Shown: positions 26,026 through 34,749 of the stretch, piece by piece | Position numbering within the stretch: position 1 is the first letter of the stretch | Layout: each line of letters opens with the position of its first letter | NCBI RefSeq assembly: GCF_027498035.1 | Contig: NZ_CP114978.1 | Span: forward strand, 2,356,001-2,420,000 | Direction of reading: 5' to 3' | Length of the DNA stretch: 64,000 nucleotides | Source: Pseudoxanthomonas sp. | GTDB taxonomy: Bacteria; Pseudomonadota; Gammaproteobacteria; Xanthomonadales; Xanthomonadaceae | The notes under the pieces: model-generated | Database searches by the model: none | What the model was told of the DNA's origin: nothing | Seen by the model: only the letters and a program-made list of their open reading frames with translations | Translations under genes and position numbers: made by a program

Positions 26026-27966
26026 CTACTGGCCGGCGGGTAGCGGCAGCGGATCGTCCTTGTAGATGGCCACATGGGCCACGCCGTCCGGACCGATCCA
26101 GCCGCGGTACATGCCTTCGGTATTGAACGGGAAGGCCACCGCGCCGTCGGCGCCCAGGCCGATCGCACCACCGTCGCCGCCGGCCTTGGGGATCTGCTTG
26201 TCGATCACCGTTTCCGAGGCGCGCTTGAGCGATTGCCCGGCGTACTTCATGCGCGCGCAGATGTCGTAGGCGGCCACGGCGCGGATGTAGAACTCACCCC
26301 AGCCGGTGCCCGACACCGCGCACTGGGCGTCTGCATAGGTGCCGGCGCCGATGATCGGCGAATCGCCCACGCGCCCATAGCGCTTGTCGGTCATGCCGCC
26401 GGTGGAGGTGCCGGCCGCCAGACGGCCCTGGGTATCCAGCGCCAGCGCGCCGACGGTGCCAAAGTGCTTGGCGGTGGTCAGGTCGGCGTGGGCCTGGCCC
26501 AGCCTGTCCTCCTTCAGCGCCTGCTGCAGCTGCTGCCAACGCTTCTCGATGCGGAAGTAGGACGGATCGACCAGGGTGATGCCCTGTTCGCGGGCGAAGA
26601 TCTCCGCGCCATCGCCGACCATCATCACGTGCTGTGAGTGGTCCATCACCGCGCGCGCCAGCTGGATCGGATTGCGCACCCGGTGCACGCCCGCGACCGC
26701 GCCAGCCATGCCAGTGGCGCCATCCATGATCGAGGCATCCAGCTCGTTCTTGCCTTCATGGTTGAACACCGCGCCCTTGCCGGCGTTGAACTGCGGCGAG
26801 TCCTCCAGCACCGAGATCGCCGCGGCCACCGCATCGACCGCCGGCTTGCCCTGCACCAGCAGCGCATGGCCGGCCTGCAGCGCGGCGGCCATGGCCGCGC
26901 GCGCCTCGGCTTCGTCGGCCGCGGTCATGCCCTTGCGCTCGACGCCGGCACCGCCGTGGATGACCAGCGTCGGCTGGTCCTGGGCCAGCAGCAGGCCGTC
27001 ACGCACCGCATAGCGATGCTGGAACACGGGAGAATCGACCGTACCGGCCGGCAGGTGCAGCACCGAGCCGGCACCGACGCCGACAGTGTTGACCTGCTTG
27101 AGCTGCATCGGCTCGTCTTCGACCTGCCTGTCGGCGAAGCCGCCCTGGACCACCGTCGCACCGCCACCGGATTCAGTCGCGTAGACGCGCGCGGTGCCAT
27201 CGCCCTCCACCGCGACCGCTGCGCTTTCATCCACGCCCAGCCCGATCAGTGGATGGCCTGCGATGGTCTCGGCCTTGGCGACGAAGGTAATCAACCGGCC
27301 GAGCCGATTACGCTCGCTGAAGTGGGTATCGGTGACCACGCCCTTGAGCGCGGCCAGGTGCAGGAAGCCGGTCTCGATGGTGTTGGCTGCGCCCAGCGGA
27401 TCGGCCAGCGCGCTGGGACTGGTCTGGCTGCCACCGTCCATCGCGCCGTACAGGTACTCCCCCTGCATCGCCAGGCCGGCGCTGGTGCCGCCCAGCGGCT
27501 TGCCCGCCTTGACGTGCGCGTCCAGCGCAGCGGCCACCGGCGTGCCCTTCCAGTAGCGCACGTAGCGCGACTGGTCGCCGCCGGCGATGAAGATGCCATC
27601 GGCATGCTTCAGCGCCTTGAGCAACGCGGCGTCGTAGGACGCCTCGCGATTGCTGAAGACGAAGGTCTGCACCGAGGCGATGCCGCCGACCTCGTTGTAG
27701 AACTCCTCGCCGACCTCCCCGGCCTGCGACGCGCGCAGCACCACCAGGTGGCCGTTGCCGGCCTTCTTCAGGAACCAGCGCAACGCGTCGTGGTTGCGGT
27801 CGCCACCGCCCATCAGCAGCAGGCCGGGCTCGACCTTGCCCGGCGTCGGTGCCTTCGGGTCGCCCAGCAGGTATTGCGCATAGCCACGCGGCGTGGCGGC
27901 GTCCGCCAGTCCGGACCAGAGCAGCACGGCCAGCAGGGGCCAGGCCTTGAGGGAAGCACACTTCAT
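26026..27966 (-). CDS. Exported fusion of cyanophycinase (S51) and isoaspartyl peptidase/asparaginase (T2)
   Basis: A 646-residue protein with a signal peptide (residues 1-23, ...SGLADA). Residues 40-320 are a cyanophycinase-type domain: nucleophile Ser162 in GGTSAG, His215 in DTHFSERNRLGRL and Glu247 in GVDESAA, a complete catalytic set. Residues 330-640 are an isoaspartyl peptidase (IaaA, Ntn-hydrolase): LVIHGGAG, PQFNAGKGAVFN, then Thr504 in GTVGALALD, where family members cleave themselves to expose the Thr nucleophile, and GRVGDSPIIGAGTYA. Cyanophycinase cuts the Asp-Arg polymer to beta-Asp-Arg dipeptides; the second enzyme splits beta-aspartyl bonds. One exported chain could thus take the polymer to free amino acids. 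Self-cleavage would leave the cyanophycinase attached to the alpha subunit. It is divergent from the FecI-like sigma gene. Confidence 0.9.
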   Translation of the reverse strand: MKCASLKAWPLLAVLLWSGLADAATPRGYAQYLLGDPKAPTPGKVEPGLLLMGGGDRNHDALRWFLKKAGNGHLVVLRASQAGEVGEEFYNEVGGIASVQTFVFSNREASYDAALLKALKHADGIFIAGGDQSRYVRYWKGTPVAAALDAHVKAGKPLGGTSAGLAMQGEYLYGAMDGGSQTSPSALADPLGAANTIETGFLHLAALKGVVTDTHFSERNRLGRLITFVAKAETIAGHPLIGLGVDESAAVAVEGDGTARVYATESGGGATVVQGGFADRQVEDEPMQLKQVNTVGVGAGSVLHLPAGTVDSPVFQHRYAVRDGLLLAQDQPTLVIHGGAGVERKGMTAADEAEARAAMAAALQAGHALLVQGKPAVDAVAAAISVLEDSPQFNAGKGAVFNHEGKNELDASIMDGATGMAGAVAGVHRVRNPIQLARAVMDHSQHVMMVGDGAEIFAREQGITLVDPSYFRIEKRWQQLQQALKEDRLGQAHADLTTAKHFGTVGALALDTQGRLAAGTSTGGMTDKRYGRVGDSPIIGAGTYADAQCAVSGTGWGEFYIRAVAAYDICARMKYAGQSLKRASETVIDKQIPKAGGDGGAIGLGADGAVAFPFNTEGMYRGWIGPDGVAHVAIYKDDPLPLPAGQ

Positions 27967-28068
27967 CGCAGGACATCTCCGGAACGGAACAGATCAGGCA
28001 GCGGGACGAGCGAGCAGGACAAATCCCTCCCACATCTTCGCCGGTGGTGACGGCGTGCCGGCTCGGCT

Positions 28069-28662
28069 ATGGTGCCGATGATGCACGCGCCCCTGGATGA
28101 CTGGTTTGTCCGCGAGATCCTCGTTCACGAGGGTGCGTTGACGGCGTATCTGCGCCGCTGCTGGTCCCAGCCCAACGAACTGCATGACCTGCGCCAGGAA
28201 ATCTACGTGCGCGTGTACGAGGCCGCGGGCAAGGCCTTCCCGACCGCGCCCAAGTCGTTCCTGTTCGCCACCGCGCGCCACCTGATGACCGACCGCCTGC
28301 GCCGTGCGCGGGTGGTGTCGATCGAGGCAGTGGGTGATTTGGAGGCCTTGCACGTCTTGGTGGATGAGGTTTCTCCCGAACGCGTGTGTGGCGGGCGGCA
28401 GGTCCTCAAGCGGCTGGCCGAATCCTTCGACCAGCTGCCGGACCGTTGTCGCGAGGTGGTATGGCTGCGACGGGTGGAGGAGTTGTCGCAGAAGGAGGCC
28501 GCCGCACGCATGGGCATCAGCGAGAAAACCGTCGAGAAACACCTGGCCAAGGGCATGCGCCTGCTGGCCGGGAGTTTCCATGGCGCAGCGCCGCCGCGCG
28601 CCGCGCGTCCCGTGGCAGCGCCACCCGTCGAACAGCATGTCGATGGACAGCATCCGGATTGA
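28069..28662 (+). CDS. FecI-like ECF sigma factor
   Basis: A 197-residue sigma-70 family protein. Region 2 occupies residues 15-80 (NELHDLRQEIYVRVYEAAG, PKSFLFATARHLMTDRLRR) and region 4 residues 110-165 (FDQLPDRCREVVWLRRVEELSQ, then GISEKTVEKHLAKGMRLL). The last 30 residues are a Pro/Ala-rich tail. Start codons at 28069, 28078 and 28081 are all possible; no clear ribosome-binding site decides. Its end overlaps the FecR-like gene by 26 bases, the usual pairing in cell-surface signalling, where ligand binding at the outer-membrane receptor frees the sigma factor to transcribe the receptor gene. Confidence 0.9.
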   Translation: MVPMMHAPLDDWFVREILVHEGALTAYLRRCWSQPNELHDLRQEIYVRVYEAAGKAFPTAPKSFLFATARHLMTDRLRRARVVSIEAVGDLEALHVLVDEVSPERVCGGRQVLKRLAESFDQLPDRCREVVWLRRVEELSQKEAAARMGISEKTVEKHLAKGMRLLAGSFHGAAPPRAARPVAAPPVEQHVDGQHPD

Positions 28663-29716
28663 GCGACGCGCCGCCGCGTGGCTGGCCCGTCGTGACGGTG
28701 AGGCGTGGGACGCCACCGCGCAGACGGCGCTGGAGCAGTGGCTGGCGCAGGACATCGCCCATCGGGTTGCATTCCTGCGGCTGGAATCGGCCTGGGAGCA
28801 AAGCGCCCGGCTGAAGGCCCTCGGTGCCGGCATCGCCCACGCTGGCGTGCCACCGCGCGGCGCCTGGAACCAGCTCGCCAGTGGCATTACACCCGCCGTT
28901 GAACCGGTTGCGGCCAGGCCGGTTGCAGCGGCACTGGGCGAACTGGTCTTCAGCCCGCGCACGCCACCACGGCGTGCGCGCTGGCCGCTGCTGGCCGTCG
29001 CCGCGATGCTGGTCGTGGCAGTGGCTGGATCTGCGCTGTTCGGCTGGAGCCGCTACGCCGTGCAGGAGCGCGCGAGTTACGCCAGCCAGCTCGGCGCCCT
29101 GCGTGCGGTGGCGCTGTCCGACGGATCGCAGGCCACGCTCAGCAGCGACAGCCGGATCGACATCGCCTTGTCGCGCGCGCAGCGCCGGATCGACCTCAAG
29201 CAGGGCGAGGCGTACTTCGAAGTGGCCAAGGATGCCGGCCGGCCATTCGTGGTCGGGGCAGGCACGCGCCGCGCGGTGGCGGTGGGCACGCGCTTCTCGG
29301 TGCGCCGCGACGGCAGCAGCCTGCGCGTGGTGGTAACCGAGGGCACCGTGCGCCTGGAATCGGATGCCGCCGATGGCCGCGCCCAGCCAACCACCCTGCT
29401 GCCGGCCGGCAGCATCGCCATTGCCGGGCCGGACGGCGTACTGGTCCGCAGCGTGTCGGTGGCCGATGCCCAACGCACGCTGGACTGGCGCAGCGGCCTG
29501 CTGACGTTCGAGCATGCATCACTGCGCGACGCGGTGGCCGAGTTCAACCGCTACAACACCCGCAAGCTGGTGATCGGCGATGCCGGCGCTGCGGCGCTGC
29601 AGATCGCCGGGACGTTCCAGTGGTCCAATACCGATGGCTTCGTGCGCCTGCTGGAACGGGGGTTCCCGGTCCGCGCTGAACACCGCGCCGACCAGGTGGT
29701 GCTGCACAGCCGATAG
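28637..29716 (+). CDS. FecR-like anti-sigma/transducer protein
   Basis: A 359-residue single-pass inner-membrane protein. Residues 5-55 are the cytosolic DUF4880-type sigma-binding helices (RRAAAWLARRDG, WLAQDIAHRVAFLRLESAW), a membrane helix lies near 118-138 (LLAVAAMLVVAVAGSALFGW), and the periplasmic FecR beta domain follows (VALSDGSQATLSSDSRI, LKQGEAYFEVAKDAGRPFVV, AVGTRFSVR, VTEGTVRLES). The C-terminal 90 residues form the STN-like part that contacts the receptor. The ATG at 28637 was chosen; the ATG two codons later would also serve. It sits between the sigma and receptor genes and relays the receptor signal. Confidence 0.92.
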   Translation: MSMDSIRIERRAAAWLARRDGEAWDATAQTALEQWLAQDIAHRVAFLRLESAWEQSARLKALGAGIAHAGVPPRGAWNQLASGITPAVEPVAARPVAAALGELVFSPRTPPRRARWPLLAVAAMLVVAVAGSALFGWSRYAVQERASYASQLGALRAVALSDGSQATLSSDSRIDIALSRAQRRIDLKQGEAYFEVAKDAGRPFVVGAGTRRAVAVGTRFSVRRDGSSLRVVVTEGTVRLESDAADGRAQPTTLLPAGSIAIAGPDGVLVRSVSVADAQRTLDWRSGLLTFEHASLRDAVAEFNRYNTRKLVIGDAGAAALQIAGTFQWSNTDGFVRLLERGFPVRAEHRADQVVLHSR

Positions 29717-29733
29717 ATTTCCGAACGGCCTGC

Positions 29734-29760
29734 GGGGGATTTCGCAGACTCGTTCGTCCT
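29734..29760 (+). promoter_or_regulatory. Candidate ECF (FecI-type) promoter of the receptor gene
   Basis: GGGGGA (29734-29739) and CGTCCT (29755-29760) are separated by 15 bases in the gap between the FecR-like gene and the receptor. The G-rich -35 and CGTC -10 suit an ECF sigma factor, and FecI-type sigma factors normally drive this gene. Confidence 0.35.
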
Positions 29761-29807
29761 GTGGGAATGAATGGCATGCTGCCGCGCGTCGACTGGGGAA
29801 AATTGAT

Positions 29808-32800
29808 ATGCGCGCCGTGCTGCGAACGCTGTTGCTGACTGCTGCCTGTTCGGCGGCGCTGTCCATTGACGCCCAGGCCGCCACGCGCCTGGACATTCCC
29901 GCCGGCAGCCTGGATTCGGCATTGCAGGCGCTGGCCAAACAATCCGGCGCGCAGCTGATCTATCGCCCTGAGCAGCTCAACGGCGTGCAGACCCGCGGCG
30001 TCAGCGGCGAACTCAGCCCCGCGCAGGCGGCCGACCAGCTGTTGCGCGGCAGCGGGCTGGTGGTCCGCCACGATCCCTCCGGCGCATTGCTGATCGCGCG
30101 CCAGGATGCGACGCCACCAGCCAGCCCGGTCGTGCAGAAGGCGACGGCCACCGTCGCGCCCGAGCCAGTCACCGACCTGGAGCGCATGCAAGTCACCGGC
30201 TCGCGCATTCCCCGCGCGCAGATCGAAGGCCCGGCGCCGATCACGGTGATGACCTCGGCGCAGATCCAGGCAAACGGCTTCACCAGCGTGCCGCAGGTCC
30301 TGCGCGCGCTCACCCAGAACGGCGGTGAAACCCAGAGCCAGCAGTCGGCCAGTGGCGCGGATTTCTCGCCCGGCGCCGAACAGGTGGACCTGCGCGGCCT
30401 GGGGCCCAACCACACCCTGGTGCTGGTCAACGGCCGGCGCATCGCCGACTTCCCGATGCCGTTCAAGGGCCGCAGCAATTTCTCCGACGTGTCCAACATC
30501 CCGCTGGGCATGATCGACCGGATCGAAGTGCTGACCGGCAGCGCGTCTGCGATCTACGGTTCGGATGCGATCTCCGGCGTGGTCAACTTCATCCTGAAGA
30601 AACACGCCGATGGCACCACGGTCGACGTACGCGTGGGCGATACCACCCGTGGTGGCGGCGAGTCGCTGGACATCAGCCTGTCCAGCGGATTTTCGCGCGG
30701 CGATTTCAATGCGATCTTCGGTGCCGAACTCAGCAACCAGCGTCCGCTGTGGGCCTATGACCGAAGCCTCCAGGATTCGACCGCCGATGGTCCGTCGGCG
30801 ACCTCGCGCCTGGCGCGCCGCACCTTCCTGCGCACCGACTACTACGACAGCTACCTGGATCCCGGCCAGGCCGCGTGCGATGGCGTGGCCTCGCTCAATC
30901 GCGGCAGCACCGCCTACACCTCGCGTCCGGGTTATGGCCCTGACTTCGACGATGCACTGGACGACTACGGCCCCGGCTATTACTGCGGCAGCCAGGCATC
31001 GGTGGGTTACGGCACCATCCTGAGCGAGAAGAAAGGCGTCAACGCCTATGCCTCGCTCAGCTACAACTTCGGCGACAACAGCGAGTGGTTCGCCGATGTG
31101 CAGCTGGGCCATCACACCGTGGCGCTGTACCGCGACGTCACCCAGTGGAGCTACCAGGCGCCGGACGGCAACGAGGAAGGCTATTTCTACAACCAGGCCA
31201 CCGACCAGGTGGAGTACTGGCAGCGGCAGTTCTCGCCGGAGGAAATGGGCGGCTTCGGCAACGGCATGATCCGCACCACCCAGGACACCTTCAGCCTGAC
31301 CACCGGCATCCGCGGGCAGTGGGGCCAGGCCTGGGATTACGAAGCCAGCCTGAGCCATTCGCAGTACCGGGCGCGGATCAGCTGGCCGCAGATCGTGGCC
31401 TCGCTGGCCAATGACCTGTTCCTGGGGCCGCAGCTGGGCGTGGACGAGGATTCGGGCTATCCGATCTTCAACGCCGACCCGGAGCGCCTGTACACGCCAC
31501 TGACCCGCGCCGAGTACGACAGCATCGCGCGCAATACCACTTACCACCCGAAGTCGCGCACCGACACGGCCGCCTTCACCGTCACCAACGGCATGCTGTT
31601 CGCGCTGCCCGGTGGCGATGCCGGCTTCTCGGCCACGGCCGAGTTCGGCAACCAGAGCTACGACCTCAATCCCGATCCACTGGCCACCGAGTACTACTAC
31701 TACAGCTGGAAGGATTCGGACGGCCACGGCAGCCGCAACCGCTGGGCTCTGGCCGGCGAGCTGCGCCTGCCGGTGGTCGACAGCCTCAACCTGAGCGTGG
31801 CCGGTCGTTACGACCAGTACCGCTTCGCCGGGCGCTCGGTCGGCAAGTTCACCTACAGCGGCGGCATCGAGTGGCGCCCGATCGACACGCTGCTGGTGCG
31901 CGGCTCCTACGGCACCGCGTTCCGCGCGCCGGACCTGCATTACGTGTTCGCCGGACCGGGCAACGATGAAACCTCGGCCAGCGACTACTACCGCTGCGCG
32001 ACCGAACAGCCCGACGAGGCGCTGGAAGACTGCGACTACGGCGATGAAGGCATCATCCGCGGCCGCAGCGGCAACCGCGACCTGGACCCGGAGACCAGCA
32101 CCTCGTGGACCGGCGGCCTGGTCTGGTCGCCGACGTCGTCGCTGGACGTCTCGGCCGACTACTTCAACATCGACATGCGCGACCAGGTGCAGGACCTGCG
32201 CGTGGACGCGGTGCTGCGCGACGAGGCCGACTGCCGCCTGGGCACGCTGGACATCACCTCGACCACCTGCGTGCAGGCACTGTCGCGTGTCACGCGCCTG
32301 GCCAACGGCGACCTGTACTCGGTCTACGTCAATCCGATCAACATCGCCCGCGAGCGCACCAGCGGCGTGGACCTGAGCGCGCACTACAAGCTGGACACGG
32401 CGATCGGCCGCTTCACCCTGGGCGTGGACTACACCTGGGTGCGCCAGCACGAGATCCAGGTCTATGCGGGCGAAGCGATGGTGGACGAGTTCGCGGTCAA
32501 CAGCGGTTACGACATCCCGCGCACCAAGGCCAGTGCCAACCTGGGCTGGGAAAACGACCGCTGGTCAGCCACGTTGCATGGCGAGCGGCTGGGCCACCTG
32601 CCAACGTCCGATTCCTACGATGAGGTCTACGATCCGGAAGACGGCACCAGCCCGTGGATCGGCGCGACCTACCGCTACAACGCATCGGTGCAGTTCCGCT
32701 TCACCGACCACGCCCGCCTGTCGCTGTCGGTCACCAACCTGTTCGACAAGATGCCGCCGTACGATGCGACCTATACGTCGTATCCGTACTACGACAGTTC

Positions 32801-32870
32801 GTGGTTCGATTCGGTGGGCCGCACGGTGTACCTGCAGTACACCCAGAAATTTGGCGGTGCCGCGCTGTAA
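29808..32870 (+). CDS. TonB-dependent outer-membrane receptor with N-terminal signalling (STN) domain
   Basis: A 1020-residue receptor. The ATG at 29808 has GGGGAA 7 bases upstream and starts a signal peptide (residues 1-24, ending DAQAA). Residues 26-95 are the STN domain (LDIPAGSLDSALQALAKQSGAQ, GVSGELSPAQAADQLL) used by transducers that signal to FecR proteins. A Pro-rich linker with the TonB-box region follows, then the plug (VTGSRIPR, GPAPITVMTSAQI, VDLRGLGPNHTLVLVNGRR, IEVLTGSASAIYGSDAISGVVN) and a long barrel with the WRPIDTLLVRGSYGTAFRAPDL block. This plug type is common in xanthomonad receptors for organic substrates as well as siderophores. Substrate unknown; the neighbouring cyanophycinase fusion raises a beta-aspartyl peptide as one possibility. 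Confidence 0.93.
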   Translation: MRAVLRTLLLTAACSAALSIDAQAATRLDIPAGSLDSALQALAKQSGAQLIYRPEQLNGVQTRGVSGELSPAQAADQLLRGSGLVVRHDPSGALLIARQDATPPASPVVQKATATVAPEPVTDLERMQVTGSRIPRAQIEGPAPITVMTSAQIQANGFTSVPQVLRALTQNGGETQSQQSASGADFSPGAEQVDLRGLGPNHTLVLVNGRRIADFPMPFKGRSNFSDVSNIPLGMIDRIEVLTGSASAIYGSDAISGVVNFILKKHADGTTVDVRVGDTTRGGGESLDISLSSGFSRGDFNAIFGAELSNQRPLWAYDRSLQDSTADGPSATSRLARRTFLRTDYYDSYLDPGQAACDGVASLNRGSTAYTSRPGYGPDFDDALDDYGPGYYCGSQASVGYGTILSEKKGVNAYASLSYNFGDNSEWFADVQLGHHTVALYRDVTQWSYQAPDGNEEGYFYNQATDQVEYWQRQFSPEEMGGFGNGMIRTTQDTFSLTTGIRGQWGQAWDYEASLSHSQYRARISWPQIVASLANDLFLGPQLGVDEDSGYPIFNADPERLYTPLTRAEYDSIARNTTYHPKSRTDTAAFTVTNGMLFALPGGDAGFSATAEFGNQSYDLNPDPLATEYYYYSWKDSDGHGSRNRWALAGELRLPVVDSLNLSVAGRYDQYRFAGRSVGKFTYSGGIEWRPIDTLLVRGSYGTAFRAPDLHYVFAGPGNDETSASDYYRCATEQPDEALEDCDYGDEGIIRGRSGNRDLDPETSTSWTGGLVWSPTSSLDVSADYFNIDMRDQVQDLRVDAVLRDEADCRLGTLDITSTTCVQALSRVTRLANGDLYSVYVNPINIARERTSGVDLSAHYKLDTAIGRFTLGVDYTWVRQHEIQVYAGEAMVDEFAVNSGYDIPRTKASANLGWENDRWSATLHGERLGHLPTSDSYDEVYDPEDGTSPWIGATYRYNASVQFRFTDHARLSLSVTNLFDKMPPYDATYTSYPYYDSSWFDSVGRTVYLQYTQKFGGAAL

Positions 32871-32914
32871 GCGCCAATGACACGCCTGGGCCCGACGTCA
32901 GTGAGGCGACGGGC

Positions 32915-33535
32915 TCAGGTGGTGCCGCGGTTCTTGCCCATCCACGGGGCATACCAGGCGCGGATGGCGGCCATGTCGGCCTCGGCATCGCCGGTGGGAT
33001 GGAACAACGGCCCGATCCCGACGGTCTTTTCCGGATAGTGGAAATACGCCAGCAGGACCGGCACGTTGGCGGTCAGGGCGATCTTGTAGAAGCCGCTCTT
33101 CCACTTGTCCACGCGCTTGCGGGTGCCTTCGGGCGTGACCACGAACCAGATGCGCTCGTGGCTGCGGATGGTGTCCACCGCCTGGCGCACGACGCCGCCG
33201 GCGTTGGCGCGATCGACCGGGATCGCGCCCAGCATGCGCAGCACCGGCCCCAGCGGCCACCAGAACAGCTGCGCCTTGCCCAGCACCTTCACCTCGAACC
33301 CGCAGGCGACCTTGACCGCCATGCCCCACAAGCCGTCCCAGTTGGACGAATGCGGGGCCACGATCATCACCAGCTTGGGCACGTCGGGCAGCTGGCCGGC
33401 GATGCGCCAGCCGCACAGCCGCAGCAGCGTGCGGCCGCACCAGCGGGTGAAGCGGTTGGGCTTCACGCGTGGCATGTTGGGGGGGGCGACCGGAGTCTGG
33501 CCCAGCGGCAGCGGTGTCAGGTCAGTCCCAGTCAC
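32915..33535 (-). CDS. PlsC-like 1-acylglycerol-3-phosphate O-acyltransferase family protein
   Basis: About 206 residues. The acyltransferase motif I is APHSSNWDG (NHxxxxD-like with His and Asp), motif II LGAIPVDR and motif III VTPEGTRK are all present, so it transfers an acyl group to a lysophospholipid or related acceptor at the inner membrane. I chose the GTG at 33535, which overlaps the arfB stop and keeps the conserved APPNMPRVKPNRFTRW segment inside the protein; an ATG at 33475 would shorten it by 20 residues and lacks a ribosome-binding site. It is probably cotranscribed with arfB. Confidence 0.8.
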   Translation of the reverse strand: MTGTDLTPLPLGQTPVAPPNMPRVKPNRFTRWCGRTLLRLCGWRIAGQLPDVPKLVMIVAPHSSNWDGLWGMAVKVACGFEVKVLGKAQLFWWPLGPVLRMLGAIPVDRANAGGVVRQAVDTIRSHERIWFVVTPEGTRKRVDKWKSGFYKIALTANVPVLLAYFHYPEKTVGIGPLFHPTGDAEADMAAIRAWYAPWMGKNRGTT

Positions 33536-33953
33536 GTGTGTTCCGGTTGCGTTTGACTTGGCTGCGGGTCTTCTTGGCGTCCAAGCGCCGCAGCTTGGAG
33601 GCACGCGTGGGCCGGGTGGCCACGCGCGGCTTGGGCACCGACAACCCTTCGGCAATGATGTCGGCCAGGCGCTCGCGCGCATCCTGGCGGTTGCGGTCCT
33701 GGGTGCGGAAGCGCTGGGCGTCGATCACCAGCACGCCTTCATCGGTCAGGCGACGGTCGCGCCGCGCCAGCAGGCGGCTGCGCAGCAGGTCCGGCAGCGA
33801 CGGCGAACCCGCCACGTCGAAGCGCAGCTCCACCGCGGTGGCGACCTTGTTGACGTTCTGCCCGCCCGCACCGCTGGCACGCACGAAGCGTTCGACCAGT
33901 TCGTCGTCGGGGATCGCCAAGGTAGGCGTGATATGGAGGGAGCCGGCGGCCAT
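33522..33953 (-). CDS. arfB: Ribosome rescue peptidyl-tRNA hydrolase ArfB (YaeJ)
   Basis: A 143-residue release-factor-like protein that frees ribosomes stalled without a stop codon by hydrolysing peptidyl-tRNA. The catalytic GGQ lies in ASGAGGQNVNK (residues 27-37), and the basic C-terminal tail (TRASKLRRLDAKKTRSQVKRN), which inserts into the empty mRNA channel, is intact. The ATG at 33953 gives a family-typical N-terminus (LHITPTLAIPDDELVERF); an ATG three codons upstream is possible. The stop overlaps the start region of the acyltransferase gene. Confidence 0.93.
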   Translation of the reverse strand: MAAGSLHITPTLAIPDDELVERFVRASGAGGQNVNKVATAVELRFDVAGSPSLPDLLRSRLLARRDRRLTDEGVLVIDAQRFRTQDRNRQDARERLADIIAEGLSVPKPRVATRPTRASKLRRLDAKKTRSQVKRNRNTRDWD

Positions 33954-34080
33954 GGCCGGCATTGTAGGGGAGCTGGCGCACCCCCTGTGCATGACGCCGG
34001 CGTCCATTTAGTGAAATTTTTACACGGCGCGCGCGCCACCTCGGCACCATCCCCTGCCTCGCTTCACGCTTGAGTCCCGC

Positions 34081-34746
34081 ATGTCACGTTGTCGATTCGC
34101 ACCCGTCCTGCTGCTGTTGTCCGCGATGGCTGCAATTGCGCCCGCCCTGGCCCGCGAACCCACCGACCAGGAAATCGAGCGACTGCTCACCGCCTCGCGC
34201 GCACAGAGCATGCTGGCGGCGATCCAGCCGCAGGTCGAAGCGATGCAGCGCGAGCAGTTCGCCCAGCTGACCCAGGGCAAGACCCTGACCGCCGAGCAGC
34301 AGGCCGAGATCCAGCAGATCCAGGCGCGCACCTCGCAGATCGTCCGCCAGTCGCTGGCGTGGGACTCGATGCGCCCGGTGTACCTGGACGTGTACCGCAA
34401 GACCTTCGACGACGATGACGTCAAGTCGATGACCAAGTTCTACGAGAGCAAGGCCGGCCAGCACCTGCTCGACCGCACGCCGGTGATGATGCAGACGCTG
34501 ATGGTGGGCATCCAGCAGAAGATGATCCCGCAGCTGGAAGCCCTGCAGGCCGAGGTCAAGACCGTCTCGGCCGAACCGATCCCGGCCCCGCCGGTGTCGC
34601 CGCCGGAAGCACGCAGGAAGGCTGCCGCGCCCACTTCGACCAAGAAGAAGGCCACCGCCAAGAAGGCGACCACGACCAAGAAGGCCAGCACCACCAAGAA
34701 GGCGCCGGCCAAGAAGTCGACCACCACGACCAAGAAAAAGACCTAG
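34081..34746 (+). CDS. Exported DUF2059 protein with a Lys/Thr/Ala-rich tail
   Basis: A 221-residue protein with a signal peptide (residues 1-24, ...APALA). Residues 28-155 are a helical DUF2059 domain (DQEIERLLTASRAQSML, TQIVRQS..., YRKTFDDDDVKSMTKFYESKAGQHLL), a family of unknown function in Gram-negative periplasms. After a Pro-rich hinge (IPAPPVSPPE), the last 50 residues are built of repeated KKA, TTKK and AKK units like the tails of histone H1 or AlgP-type proteins. Such a highly basic tail is unusual on an exported protein; it may bind lipopolysaccharide, peptidoglycan or nucleic acid. Function is not known. Confidence 0.8.
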   Translation: MSRCRFAPVLLLLSAMAAIAPALAREPTDQEIERLLTASRAQSMLAAIQPQVEAMQREQFAQLTQGKTLTAEQQAEIQQIQARTSQIVRQSLAWDSMRPVYLDVYRKTFDDDDVKSMTKFYESKAGQHLLDRTPVMMQTLMVGIQQKMIPQLEALQAEVKTVSAEPIPAPPVSPPEARRKAAAPTSTKKKATAKKATTTKKASTTKKAPAKKSTTTTKKKT

Positions 34747-34749
34747 GCG

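Noticed and set aside
23575..26043. An 822-codon frame antisense to dcp
   Set aside because: Shadow of a conserved peptidase gene; no start signal and no domain.
29544..32450. A 968-codon frame antisense to the TonB-dependent receptor
   Set aside because: Shadow frame with biased residues; the receptor on the other strand is complete with signal peptide and domains.
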